A DNA stretch of 64,000 bases from Luidia sarsii. Its lineage: Eukaryota; Echinodermata; Asteroidea; Paxillosida; Luidiidae. The translations under genes and the position numbers were made by a program. The notes below the pieces were generated by a model. It worked only from the letters and a program-made list of their open reading frames with translations, had not been told where the DNA came from and did not search any database. Positions 33,719 to 42,591 of the stretch are shown here, in pieces. Each line of letters opens with the position of its first letter. Position 1 is the first letter of the stretch. The stretch is taken from contig OX465101.1 of the NCBI GenBank assembly GCA_949987565.1, positions 19,645,624 to 19,709,623 of the forward strand, in the 5' to 3' direction.

Positions 33719-33991
33719 TCAGTTGACTACCGGTAGATTGCAAATTTGAAATATTAAATTTTCTTGGAATGGAAATGCAATTTCATCGTTCGATACAAAC
33801 TCACCCCCGTCCGCGGACATCTCTACCGGGCCTTCTGAGGCGCGACTGACTTCCAGTGCTGGAGGAACCAGAGCTGGAGGAGCCTCATCCGTTGGTGCTG
33901 GGAGGGTCGCTCCAATGGATTTACGCGGGCGACCCCGCCGTTTGGTGCAGTTGTAGGGGCCCCTGCCGATGCGGAAGACTGAACAGGTCAA
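33719..33991 (-). CDS. Unidentified short frame with AT-hook motif
   Basis: A 90-codon frame with KRRGRPRKS near residues 17-25, a textbook AT-hook (GRP core flanked by basic residues) that binds the minor groove of AT-rich DNA. A proline/alanine-rich stretch (LPAPTDEAPPALVPP) and an acidic end follow. Its start lies inside the 34-bp minisatellite, so the true N-terminus is unknown, and the repeat shifts frame with every unit. It could be the last exon of a host gene on the minus strand or a transposon piece. No family was recognised. Confidence 0.35.
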   Translation of the reverse strand: MTCSVFRIGRGPYNCTKRRGRPRKSIGATLPAPTDEAPPALVPPALEVSRASEGPVEMSADGGEFVSNDEIAFPFQENLIFQICNLPVVN

Positions 33992-34142
33992 GGGTTCCGT
34001 CGTGATGGAAGACTGAACAGGTCAAGGGTTCCGTCGTGACGGAAGACTGAACAGGTCAAGGGTTCCGTCGTGATGGAAGACTGAACAGGTCAAGGGTTCC
34101 GTCGTGATGGAAGACTGAACAGGTCAAGGGTTCCGTCGTGAT
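33973..34142 (+). repeat. Minisatellite, five 34-bp units
   Basis: Exactly five units of 34 bp begin GGAAGACTGAACAGGTCAAG; the only variant seen is C for T in unit 2. The array ends where unique sequence GGAACGCGACTC starts. Near identity of the units points to recent expansion. Confidence 0.95.
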
Positions 34143-34570
34143 GGAACGCGACTCAGATGCGACTTTGGCATTGTGTCACCGCTAAGTAGCTCGCTCGACG
34201 GGTAAACGGTAAAGGGAAACAGGGGAAAAGGTAGCCGCCTGTAGAACTGCAGAGCAGCTGGATAACACTGTGGCACGTCAGTGAATTGCAGAAAAGCAAT
34301 GACAAAAGCAATGACAAAAGCAAAATTACAACTGTCTGATCTGTATACTGCTGAAGTCTGCAACTGACTGCCCGTGCCCAGCTGGCGCAAACCTTTATAT
34401 GCACGGACCTTGGGTGGTGCATACCACAAAGTTTCTTTAAAGCGTTGCTGGGGAAAGTACCCATAGGGGTTTTAACTAACTTCCTCGTACCGAGTACATA
34501 AATTAGTTTATCTTTAGAGATAAAATGGCTTATTCTTTTTTTCTTCTTTTTTTTTGCCACTTGTTTGCAG
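34143..34570. other. Presumed poly(A) polymerase intron before the first visible exon
   Basis: It includes a small direct repeat (GCAATGACAAAA twice near 34298-34320) and, just before the exon, a long pyrimidine tract ending TTGTTTGCAG, a strong splice acceptor. No upstream poly(A) polymerase exon was recognised. Confidence 0.5.
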
Positions 34571-34624
34571 GCAGTGGAAGAGGCTTTCGTTCCTGTCATT
34601 AAAATGATATTTGATGGCATTGAG
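34571..34624 (+). CDS. PAPOLA: Poly(A) polymerase, first exon in the window
   Basis: 54 bp, 18 codons, AVEEAFVPVIKMIFDGIE, phase 0 at both ends, between TTTGCAG and GTGAGA. Canonical nuclear poly(A) polymerase adds the poly(A) tail to cleaved pre-mRNA using ATP. This peptide lies just before the third catalytic aspartate of the nucleotidyltransferase domain in the animal enzyme. The symbol stands for the PAPOLA/PAPOLB/PAPOLG family; the paralogue cannot be told from this part. The exons with the first two catalytic aspartates were not found in the 34 kb upstream, so either the preceding intron is very large or those exons are outside the window. Confidence 0.92.
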
Positions 34625-34664
34625 GTGAGATTTTGTTTTGTCTCCTAATTGTAGTCGATATATA

Positions 34665-35177
34665 CAGTGGAATGTCGCTGTAACGAACACCCTAGGATCT
34701 ACACTGTATGAACATTGTTCGGTATAGCAGTTGTTCATTATTGCAGTCACGGCCGCATATGCACGGATGTTAAATGTCTGTGCGCATATCAGGGAAAATC
34801 CAAGATGGCATCCATGAATTAGAAGTGCGCCTCTTATGCCATGAGTTATTTATTGTCGTTTACATTTACACATTTACACAAATATATTGTGTAATTGTTT
34901 CTTTTTTATAATAGAAAATTAATAGTATTATTTATGAAGCATATATCAATTGCAAAAGTAACTTTCAAATATTTAAAGATGTAATTTAGACATATTTTGC
35001 GGTTTCAATACATCATGGCGCCCTCTTTTGACAATTGCTGGTTTTGTCTGGTGCCAACTTTATATCCATTCATTGAACTCTACGAGGCTGAAAGGGGTGT
35101 TTGTTGTAGCATTCTCTTTTGTCAACTCGTTATTGATTTTGTCCCTTTGTGCACAAGCTGACGAGGTACAATGTATA
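34665..35177 (+). mobile_element. Pogo-like element, left terminal repeat, in the intron
   Basis: Begins CAGTGGAATGTCGCTGTAAC after TA (34663-34664). 34740-35177 is similar to the reverse complement of about 41795-42140, for example 'aagtaactttcaa.tatt.aaagatgt' and 'gcggtttcaatacatc'. TA plus CAGT ends with 'gtaacgaac' words are typical of pogo/Tigger-like elements. The right terminus is too diverged to place exactly. Confidence 0.6.
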
Positions 35178-35575
35178 CATGAACATGAACAATGATTTAA
35201 AAACAACAGGAACGAGTGGCTTTCCCTTCTAATGCCAATCTAAGACTTGTGTAAGCACATAAATCTTGTATTGAACTTATTGCGTATGGGGTTGAATCAC
35301 AACGATTATTTTGTACACAAAAATCGGGAGCCAAAGGGCATTAACGAAAGCTGATATACCAAATATTTGGCTATAACGAACATTCCCTTTGTCTCCCGAT
35401 TTTTGTGTACAAAATAATCATTGTGATGAAACCCCACACACAGTAAGTTCAGTACATGATTTATGTGCTTACAAAAGTCTTAGATTTGCATTATTTCCCC
35501 AGAGAATAGAAGGGAAAGTGACTCGTTTCTGTTGACTTAAGTTTTAAAAAATCATTGTTCATGTGCATATACCTG
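35178..35575. repeat. Long imperfect hairpin, about 190-bp arms
   Basis: The arms share the perfect core TTTTGTACACAAAAATCGGG (about 35313-35332) with its complement at 35394-35413. They extend outward through GTAAGCACATAAATC / GATTTATGTGCTTAC to ATGAACAATGATTT / AAATCATTGTTCAT. The centre is near 35363. It appears to be inserted into the pogo-like repeat, whose sequence continues on both sides. Confidence 0.75.
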
Positions 35576-36387
35576 TACAGTACTACAGTAGTGATTAAAA
35601 GTAAGTGCCCACGAAACGAAGGTGTTGTTAAGTGTCTCGTAAACGCTCAAGCGCACTTGATGAATCTCGCCAGCATATTATGCAAGGCACTCGTAAACCC
35701 TCGCAATTTTGTCCTCACTCGAACTCGCTTGAAAACATAGTGTGAGTGCTAGCGAGTACTCACTGACCCGTGAAATTCCAGTTGAGCTCGCTGTGAACAA
35801 AGAGCAGACCAATTACATGCACGACCAACCATAGACCAGGTAAGGTTAGGTGAGTCACTTAATGCAATATGGCGTGCTGTCACTGCGTTTATGCAAAATT
35901 AGCGTTGGTATAGTTTCATTGTAGGCCTACTTGTTGAATTTATTATTTATGCTGGGTGAATGTGAACATTATGATTGAATGTTAAATTACTGTTACTGAT
36001 GTTTTGCATGTTAATTATACAATTATTATTATAGTGAATTGTTCAGAATCATGTAAGATTGTATTGTTCAGTTGTCCACGTATGCCACTCATTCAAAGAA
36101 AGGAACACTTTTCTGCTAGTATGCCCTTTATAAAGGCACCCTCTACAAATGCTTGCCAGTGTTGAAAGAGTTCTTGCACTGGTCCAAGTTGCACGTGATA
36201 ATATGGTTGGGAATGATGCACATCAAACAACTTTTGTTTGCCACACCCTTCTATTTTCGCTGACTGCGGTGCGTAGTTGACTCGCTTCACGCAATGAATC
36301 ACACTGATGCGGTCGTTTTGCAGGTAAACCCTTCAGAGGATAAAGGGCTTTTTGAGTTTTAGACAACGAGCTTTCAGGCATTTTTGT
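35576..36387. other. DIRS-like leader region, no gene recognised
   Basis: 35620-35780 repeats words such as CTCGTAAACGCTC and GCTAGCGAGTACTC; related words lie in opposite orientation at 41085-41240. This may be the terminal repeat of the DIRS-like element. The rest (35780-36380) is unassigned. Confidence 0.4.
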
Positions 36388-37030
36388 GGCTATGCCAGCA
36401 GCAAGCACGAGCACGCCGGCCACAGCAGCTAAAAAGCGCCATGCCAAGCGCAGGAACTTAGAGCAGAGAGCCACTGCGTCATGCTTAAGCTTTAAAACTC
36501 CTAAGCAGGAGGATTCCGATTTGCGTGAAGCTGTTACATCATTGCAAAAAACGGTGGCTAGTCTAGCGGAGGCTGCGTTCTGAAATCGCTGGCTTGAATT
36601 CTGTGGAACAAGTCCATGGCGACGCCAGCGAAGGCAAAATTGTCGATGATGATTGCACAGGCCTCGTACATGTACATGTACCTGAGAGGGGCGAAATCCA
36701 GGCCTTTAACACACCTGAAAGGGACGAAGAATGCCCCATATTATTGATGAGGCCGGGGTCGAAGCAGCTGCAGCAGAAGTGCATACCAGCACCAAGCCTT
36801 TAGCAATGCACCGGCAGGAAACAGGCACCGCAATAGAGCATCGCAGTCACATGCCAGTCACAGCCAAGTCTGCTGTAAGTAAGTGTTCTGATAAAAATAC
36901 TTTGGTAACCCCTATAGCATGTATAGCGGGAAGATTGGGACAGTTTGTCTCTGATGAATGGATATTAGACACTGCTGCACATTGTCATATTGAGTTTGAC
37001 TGTCTACCAGTACAAACCTGTACCCCATGA
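36388..37030 (+). pseudogene. DIRS-like element D, gag-like remnant
   Basis: The frame 36386-36583 is basic (AAKKRHAKRRNLEQRATASC) and then has a heptad-like stretch (LREAVTSLQKTVASLAEAAF). Later frames are broken by stops. It sits at the expected place ahead of the reverse transcriptase. Assignment rests on position and composition, not on a specific motif. Confidence 0.5.
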
Positions 37031-37149
37031 TCTGTCATGTTCAGGGAAACAATCTAAAATAATTGACACTGGTACAAAACCTGGTTGACAAAGGAAGTCA
37101 CTCCTTGCAATGGACAATTTTTGTCTAATATTTCCCACAGACTGAAGAA

Positions 37150-37450
37150 AGACTGATCAATGTGTCAAATACCTAAAAAGGCTTAACAAGTTAGTTTTGT
37201 ATCACCACTTCAAAATGGAGACGTTAGAATTTGCACCGAAATGCTTCCTATCATCAGTAGATTTAAAGGACACTTATTTTACAATTCCAACTGCTCGTGA
37301 GCAACAGAAATTCCTCCGCTTTCCAATGGCGAGACAAACTGTGGCAGTTCACATGCCTGGAGATGCTTTGGGTTATTGAGTGCACCCCGCATTTTTACAA
37401 AAATAATGAAGCCAGTTGTGGCAACACTCCGCAATATTAGTCACACATCA
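37150..37450 (+). pseudogene. DIRS-like element D, reverse-transcriptase remnant
   Basis: YHHFKMETLE, then FLSSVDLKDTYFTIP (motif A region, VDLKD) and QQKFLRFPMARQ, then a frame break, then IFTKIMKPVVATLRNI. This order is that of the fingers and palm of DIRS-type reverse transcriptases. The YLDD motif is not present in what follows; the text goes into unrelated AT-rich sequence at 37470. Confidence 0.8.
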
Positions 37451-37929
37451 GCCAATTACATCCCTTATCAGGGACACATGGAGTGAATGTATTAAAAAGT
37501 TCATAATAGGTGCAGTTTACTGGTTTTATTATTTTGGTTATTTATTTTTGGTTTTATTATTAATGAAGCAAAGTCACTCTTAACTCCCACTCCCACTCCA
37601 TTGAAATGTCAGTACAACTACTGTACCACCTGATAAGGTTCAGGCATGTTCATGTCTTTAAGATCAGACCTACCATTTTGCAGGTGACCCAAGTAATCAT
37701 GAAATTAGTATCCTGCTTTCAAGTAGTACCTTTGGAATCCTTGTTCTATCGTAGCTTAGAAACCCTGAAAGATTGTGCACTAGAAACACATAGTGGGAAT
37801 TATGCTAAAATGACTTTGTCCATTTAGACGCACTCTGATTTACAGTGGTGGGTCAAGAATCTTCTTTGTTTCGACACATACAACCCTGTGTTGCAGATAT
37901 TGAGATACAGTATATACCGATGCATGTTT

Positions 37930-38265
37930 AGTGGCTGGGGAGCCTGACGTCCGGTGGCTAACATGCACACAAATGGATGTTGGAAGCAGAATGAAACGTC
38001 ATTTCATATTAATTACCTTGAGCTTCTGGCAATTCTACATTCTGTTTTGTCTTTCACTGCCCTTGTTCAAAACAAAACTGTCCATCTTGATAGACACAGC
38101 AGTGGCATACATAAATCACATGGGATTTGTGAAGAACTGAATAGTTTGGCAAGGCAGTTATGGTTCTGGTGCATACAACATGGCATCTGGTTGATTGCAC
38201 GCCATATACCCGGTATTGACTATTCATGTGCAGACCTTTATCCCAAAAATTTAAAGACCATCTAG
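37930..38265 (+). pseudogene. DIRS-like element D, RNase H remnant
   Basis: The frame 37954-38265 reads NETSFHINYLELLAILHSVL, then HSSGIHKSHGICEELNSLAR and LWFWCIQHGIWLIARHIPGI-DYSCADL. The HINYLELLA and HIPG..N/D..AD boxes are the usual RNase H signatures of DIRS elements. One frame change lies near 38096. Confidence 0.85.
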
Positions 38266-38288
38266 AATGGAAATAAGATTCCAGCATT

Positions 38289-38700
38289 TTGAATAAAATC
38301 CTCTATAAATGTCAGGTTAAGCCAACTATTGATTTGTTTGCGTCAAGACTAGATTATCAATTCAAACCATTTGTCTCATGGCTCCCTGACCCAGAGGCAA
38401 AGGCTTCGTTTTCATGGGTATTTGATTCTCCCCCCCTTTTGCTATCATCGACAGTGTACTGCAAAAGATAGAATTGGACAGCACTACCAGAATACTGGTG
38501 TTTCCCCTGTGGAGGACACAGCATTGGTATCCTAGAGCCCTACGACTGGTGATAGCACTTCCTGTCGTACTATCGAGAATCAATGGGTTACTGACTCTTC
38601 CACATGCCCCACATTGTCATCATGCACTAGAGGGTCAGATAACAATTTGTGCTGCACTCTTATCCGGCAAGCCTGCATCACAATAAGAATTTTAGCAGCA
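38289..38700 (+). pseudogene. DIRS-like element D, region between RNase H and recombinase
   Basis: KPTIDLFASRLDYQFKPFVS and WLPDPEAKAS in one frame, then TTRILVFPLWRTQHWYPRAL in the next. In DIRS-type elements 'IDLFASR...FVSW.PDP' follows the RNase H. The stop between the two frames is at 38469. Confidence 0.85.
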
Positions 38701-38879
38701 ACTCCAGTCTTGAAGGGAGAGCACACAAAAACAGTACTCTTCATCACTTACCAAATGGCTATGCTTCTGCACTAAACAGGCTCTTGATCTAGTTTACGCT
38801 CCTTTGAGTTCTGCTTTAAATTTCTTACCTGAGGTTTTTCATAAGGGTGCGTAATATACTACAGTAAACATTGCCCGAA

Positions 38880-39880
38880 GTTCATTATCAGCTTTTTTGT
38901 CGCCAATACTTACATGAAATTTAACAGTTAGATTTTAACAGTTAGAGTTTTTAACTCAAGACCTCAGTTTCCTTGTTCCTCTTAAACATGGGATGTGGGA
39001 GTGCTTCTACAAAATATCCGAAGCTTAGACCCAGTTCAATCAATCAGTCTCAAGCATTTGACCTTTAAGCTTGTTTGCTTGTGTGCACTTACCGGTACCA
39101 CTGGTCAAAGGGCCCAAATCTTGTCAAGATCACTGAGCTTATTAAAACATGTAAATGAGGGAAACAACAACCGCTGATTGTTCTCTTAATAGCCTATCCA
39201 CATGACAGGACTATATGTAATTCAATGAGGTTTCACCCTTGCTCGACGTGATAAACACTGAATATTCAGTGCTTTGCCGGGTGCCTGATAAAAGTATTTC
39301 AGGCAGCTCGGGCTGGATTTAAACCCGCTACTCCCAATTTCTAGTATGGACGCCTGAACCACTTGACCACCCAGGCACCAGGCAAAGCACTGACTATTCA
39401 GTGTTTATCGCGTCGAGCAAGGGCAAAACCTCATTGAATTGCATTCTCCTTGACACAAACATCATGTTATATCAAGGACTATATGTGTTATTCGGCCACT
39501 ACTAGAATATTTGAAAAGAACCAAGTTGTTTTGTGGTATTCAAATGACTGTTTTTGAGTTATATGCCTCCCCACTAGGAGATATGCTCACCAACCATCTC
39601 ACGATGGCTAAAGCAGTGTTTATATGAAGCTGGTGTGAACATTACAAATCACACAGCTTCAGATCAGCCTTGACCTCGGCAGCAGCAAGCAAAGGGGTCC
39701 CAGTCGATGTAATCTTATGAATTGCTGGATGGGTACTCTTGTCCACTTATGCAAAGTTTTACAACAGAAGTGAACATTTTCTGAATCTTAAACCACGTCA
39801 ACCTGCTTTTGCTGAATCGATCCTCGCTGACATTTTGCCTAAATTTGACAATAAGCCTAAAATTACTGTGATAAATGTTA
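38880..39880 (+). pseudogene. DIRS-like element D, tyrosine recombinase, split by an insertion
   Basis: VFNSRPQFPCSS and WDVGVLLQNIRSLDPVQSIS, then LKHLTFKLVCLCALT open the core domain. Then come RSLSLLK and AYPHDRTICVI, the latter only after skipping the 39219-39475 insertion. Further on are ISRWLKQCLYEAGVNI, SKGVPVDVIL and AGWVLLSTYAKFYNRS, whose last Tyr corresponds to the nucleophile. Several stops are present. DIRS elements use this enzyme to integrate. Confidence 0.8.
39219..39475 (-). mobile_element. tRNA-containing hairpin insertion with 11-bp target duplication
   Basis: GGACTATATGT occurs at 39208-39218 and 39476-39486, flanking 257 bp. The insert has about 60-bp inverted arms (39219-39278 and 39381-39440, starting AATTCAATGAGG) around a minus-strand tRNA-like part. 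That part has an A box TGGTCAAGTGG (39359-39369) and a B box GGTTTAAATCC (39315-39325), with a Ser-tRNA-like anticodon loop CTAGAAA. Without the insert and one duplicate, the recombinase frame of the host element is continuous. It could be a SINE-like element or a foldback carrying a tRNA promoter. Confidence 0.8.
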
Positions 39881-41400
39881 AACATAATTATACCTAATAT
39901 TGAGCTTTGATTGCTTTTTGAGTTTGAGCACAATTACTTCCCAAGGTTTGAGAAGGGAATCAAATATATATGTTGTGATTCAACTTCAAGATATAAAAAG
40001 ATAAATTTGAGAATCCCAGCAAACATTTTATTGTTGTTGTGTCTGCTTTGCTTACGTAATAGCAATACTGACTTTGGACAATCTTACATGATTCCTCATG
40101 TCGGGAATAGATCGACAGAATCTTAATCAAACTTCAATTCACTCATTTAATTTGGAGATTATACTTAAACAGTGTTTACAAAACTTGATCACCAACCTGC
40201 TATAATTACCTCACATTTTTTGCTGAATATCTTGTCTGTGAAAATTTCAATCAATGCAATCAGTATGAACAAAGTTATGGAATAAGAAAGAGGGAAAAGG
40301 TCACACATTTTTGGGTCTCCACTCACGGGTGAACAGCCCAGTATTTACTGAGTCAAGCTCTGCAAAGCTTGCATTTACCGAATGGGACGCACGGGTTGCG
40401 AAGATCGTACCATTGCGAAAATACAAGGTAGGAAGGGGGGGGGGCATTAATGGGCTACATTTAGAGAGGTCAAACAAAAAAATTGGCTGAGAAATCCGAA
40501 AATGAACAAAAGGAACCTTTTAGTGACATAATTGACGACATCTGTCTTGTATTTTTTGTTCGTCTGGGTTATGATATTGAAAAGTGACATTTAACCTGAG
40601 ATTTTATGTTTGATTTGATGTGATTTGTGGAATGGAAGTCGTGCGTACATCCCTTTTAAAATGGTGTGTTCCAAGCTGACTCCAGCAGACTTTGACATCC
40701 GGAAACTTAACGCCGAAGCTGTGTTAAGTTCCCTGTACCAATGCACGCTTTAGATACACAAAGTATTAGGGAACTGACTACGGGCCTGGCATGTGTCTTG
40801 CTCAAAAACAAGCTACTTCAAATCTTCTGTCAGACCTCGCTGCATTGAATGGACAATCGATACCATGTACATGTACCACAAGTACAGCCATATATGCCAA
40901 AATGCATAACAAACCGCAATGCCTGTTTCGTAGCTGGAATCTTCTTATTCCTTTTAAAATGGAAATCCGTGTTGGGGAGTGATACTTCGCATGGTCCGAT
41001 TTAATTTCAAACCTTGAGCTAGTACGGTCAGTGGTCATGCATGGATAGCACTTGCAAACGCTCGTTGTTGAAGAGCCACCTTCCACTTTGTGACTGCGAG
41101 TGTTTACGAGGCCGCTCATCCCTAGCAAATACCGGTACTCGACATCACTCAAACCCTCTCCCCCACTCGCAGTTTTGTCTAGTGTTAGCGAGTGTTTGCG
41201 AGTTTATGCCAGTACTTTCGAGGGATAGCGAGTATAAATGATGGTTTATTCGGTTGAGTGCAAGGCGAATTAGAATAAATCTACTTTATACTTGTTACGT
41301 AACGGATGCATGGTTCACTGGTTTAGCGCCTAATTTGAAAAAGGTGTGGCTAGCGGAGTGGGAGAAATCACTTCAGGCTAGACTGCAGTGAAGGACACAC
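39881..41400. other. Non-coding 3' part of the DIRS-like region, no gene recognised
   Basis: Unassigned DNA. 41085-41240 carries GCGAGTGTTTACGAGG and GATAGCGAGTATAAAT words related, in opposite orientation, to 35620-35780. A G12 run lies at about 40433-40444. Confidence 0.4.
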
Positions 41401-41401
41401 G

Positions 41402-41770
41402 TTGAAATACGATCTGACTGTTCCCTCTCGAAGTACCGTATTCCCATCACTGATACAAATCATGTCAACGCCAGCTTCCAAGGAGGACATTCAGGAACTC
41501 TTACTACAATTCTCTCAGAAGCAAGTTACCCGTAGTCTTGTCGAGGATAAATTTGCCGAGATAACAGCAAGTATTGATCTAAAGCTTAAATCGGCAGCCA
41601 CCTCGAAGCTATCATGGAAAAGAGAGGGTCACAAACAGCAGTATAACTTCAACCAAAGCATACTCGATCACCTAAGTGAAGCGGAACGCTTAAATCAGTC
41701 ATTCCGGTTGCTGCAGCCCGCAGTCTTACGAATCTGGGAGTTGTGTTGCTTTATTTGTATCAAGTGTTAA
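41402..41770 (+). pseudogene. Retroelement first-frame (gag-like) fragment
   Basis: A 122-codon frame, probably starting at Met 41463 (MSTPASKEDIQELLLQFSQK), with later KREGHKQQYNFNQSILDHLS. The phrase 'W-K-R-x-G-x-x-x-Q-Y-x-F-N' is familiar from first frames of tyrosine-recombinase retroelements of invertebrates. It ends abruptly at 41770, where the pogo-like right repeat begins. It may be the 5' end of another DIRS-like copy. Confidence 0.5.
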
Positions 41771-41789
41771 AAGTATAAGGGTACATACT

Positions 41790-42215
41790 TTTAATCATAA
41801 CTGTATACACTGTACCTTGTCAGCTTGTGCTCAAAGAAATAAAATCAATAATGAGTTGACGAAAGCGTAGGCTACAACGGACACCCCTTTCAGTACAATA
41901 TATTTCAATTTCGATGTATTGAAACCGCAAACAATTTATTAAGTTAAATCACATCTTTGAATACTTGAAAGTTACTTTTACAATTGATTTATGCTTCATA
42001 GATAATACTCTTCATTTGTTATACAAAATCAACATTTACAAAAATAAAACAATGTGAAATAACTCATCGCAAGAAGGCACACTTATGCACGGATGCAATC
42101 TTGGGTTTTCCCTGATGTGCCAGCATGCGGCCCGACGGCTATTACGAATGACAACTATGCCAATAAATTTTCATGGATCCCGGTTTGTTGGTTATAACAA
42201 GGAAGGCCTCCCTCC
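41790..42215 (-). mobile_element. Pogo-like element, right terminal repeat
   Basis: Similar to the reverse complement of 34740-35177 at roughly 75-80% by eye, including GAAAGTTACTTTTACAATTG and the outer phrase around 'cagggaaaa.ccaaga'. Together with 34665-35177 it frames about 7.5 kb in the first visible poly(A) polymerase intron. Confidence 0.6.
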
Positions 42216-42459
42216 TCCCCCATCTTTTAATTCCTTCCCTATTGCTTGCCATTGTCAGTTTAGTCTGTCTACAAGTTTTTTCCTTTGTTCCCTCTGTTAT
42301 CTGTCTTTATTAACCCATTCATTTCCTATCTGTGTTTCTCTTGTCATTTGCCCTTTTTTTCTTTGTATAATATTTTTACTGTTATCTTATTTGCACAAAA
42401 ATGTACTTGACATACATTTACACAATGATGTCTTCTTTGTTTCTTTAATGGCTGTTTAG

Positions 42460-42591
<132 letters not shown>

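Noticed and set aside
39290..39380. A genuine tRNA-Ser gene
   Set aside because: The A box and anticodon loop fit, but the acceptor and variable arms do not pair properly, the B box has a mismatch, and it sits inside a mobile insertion.
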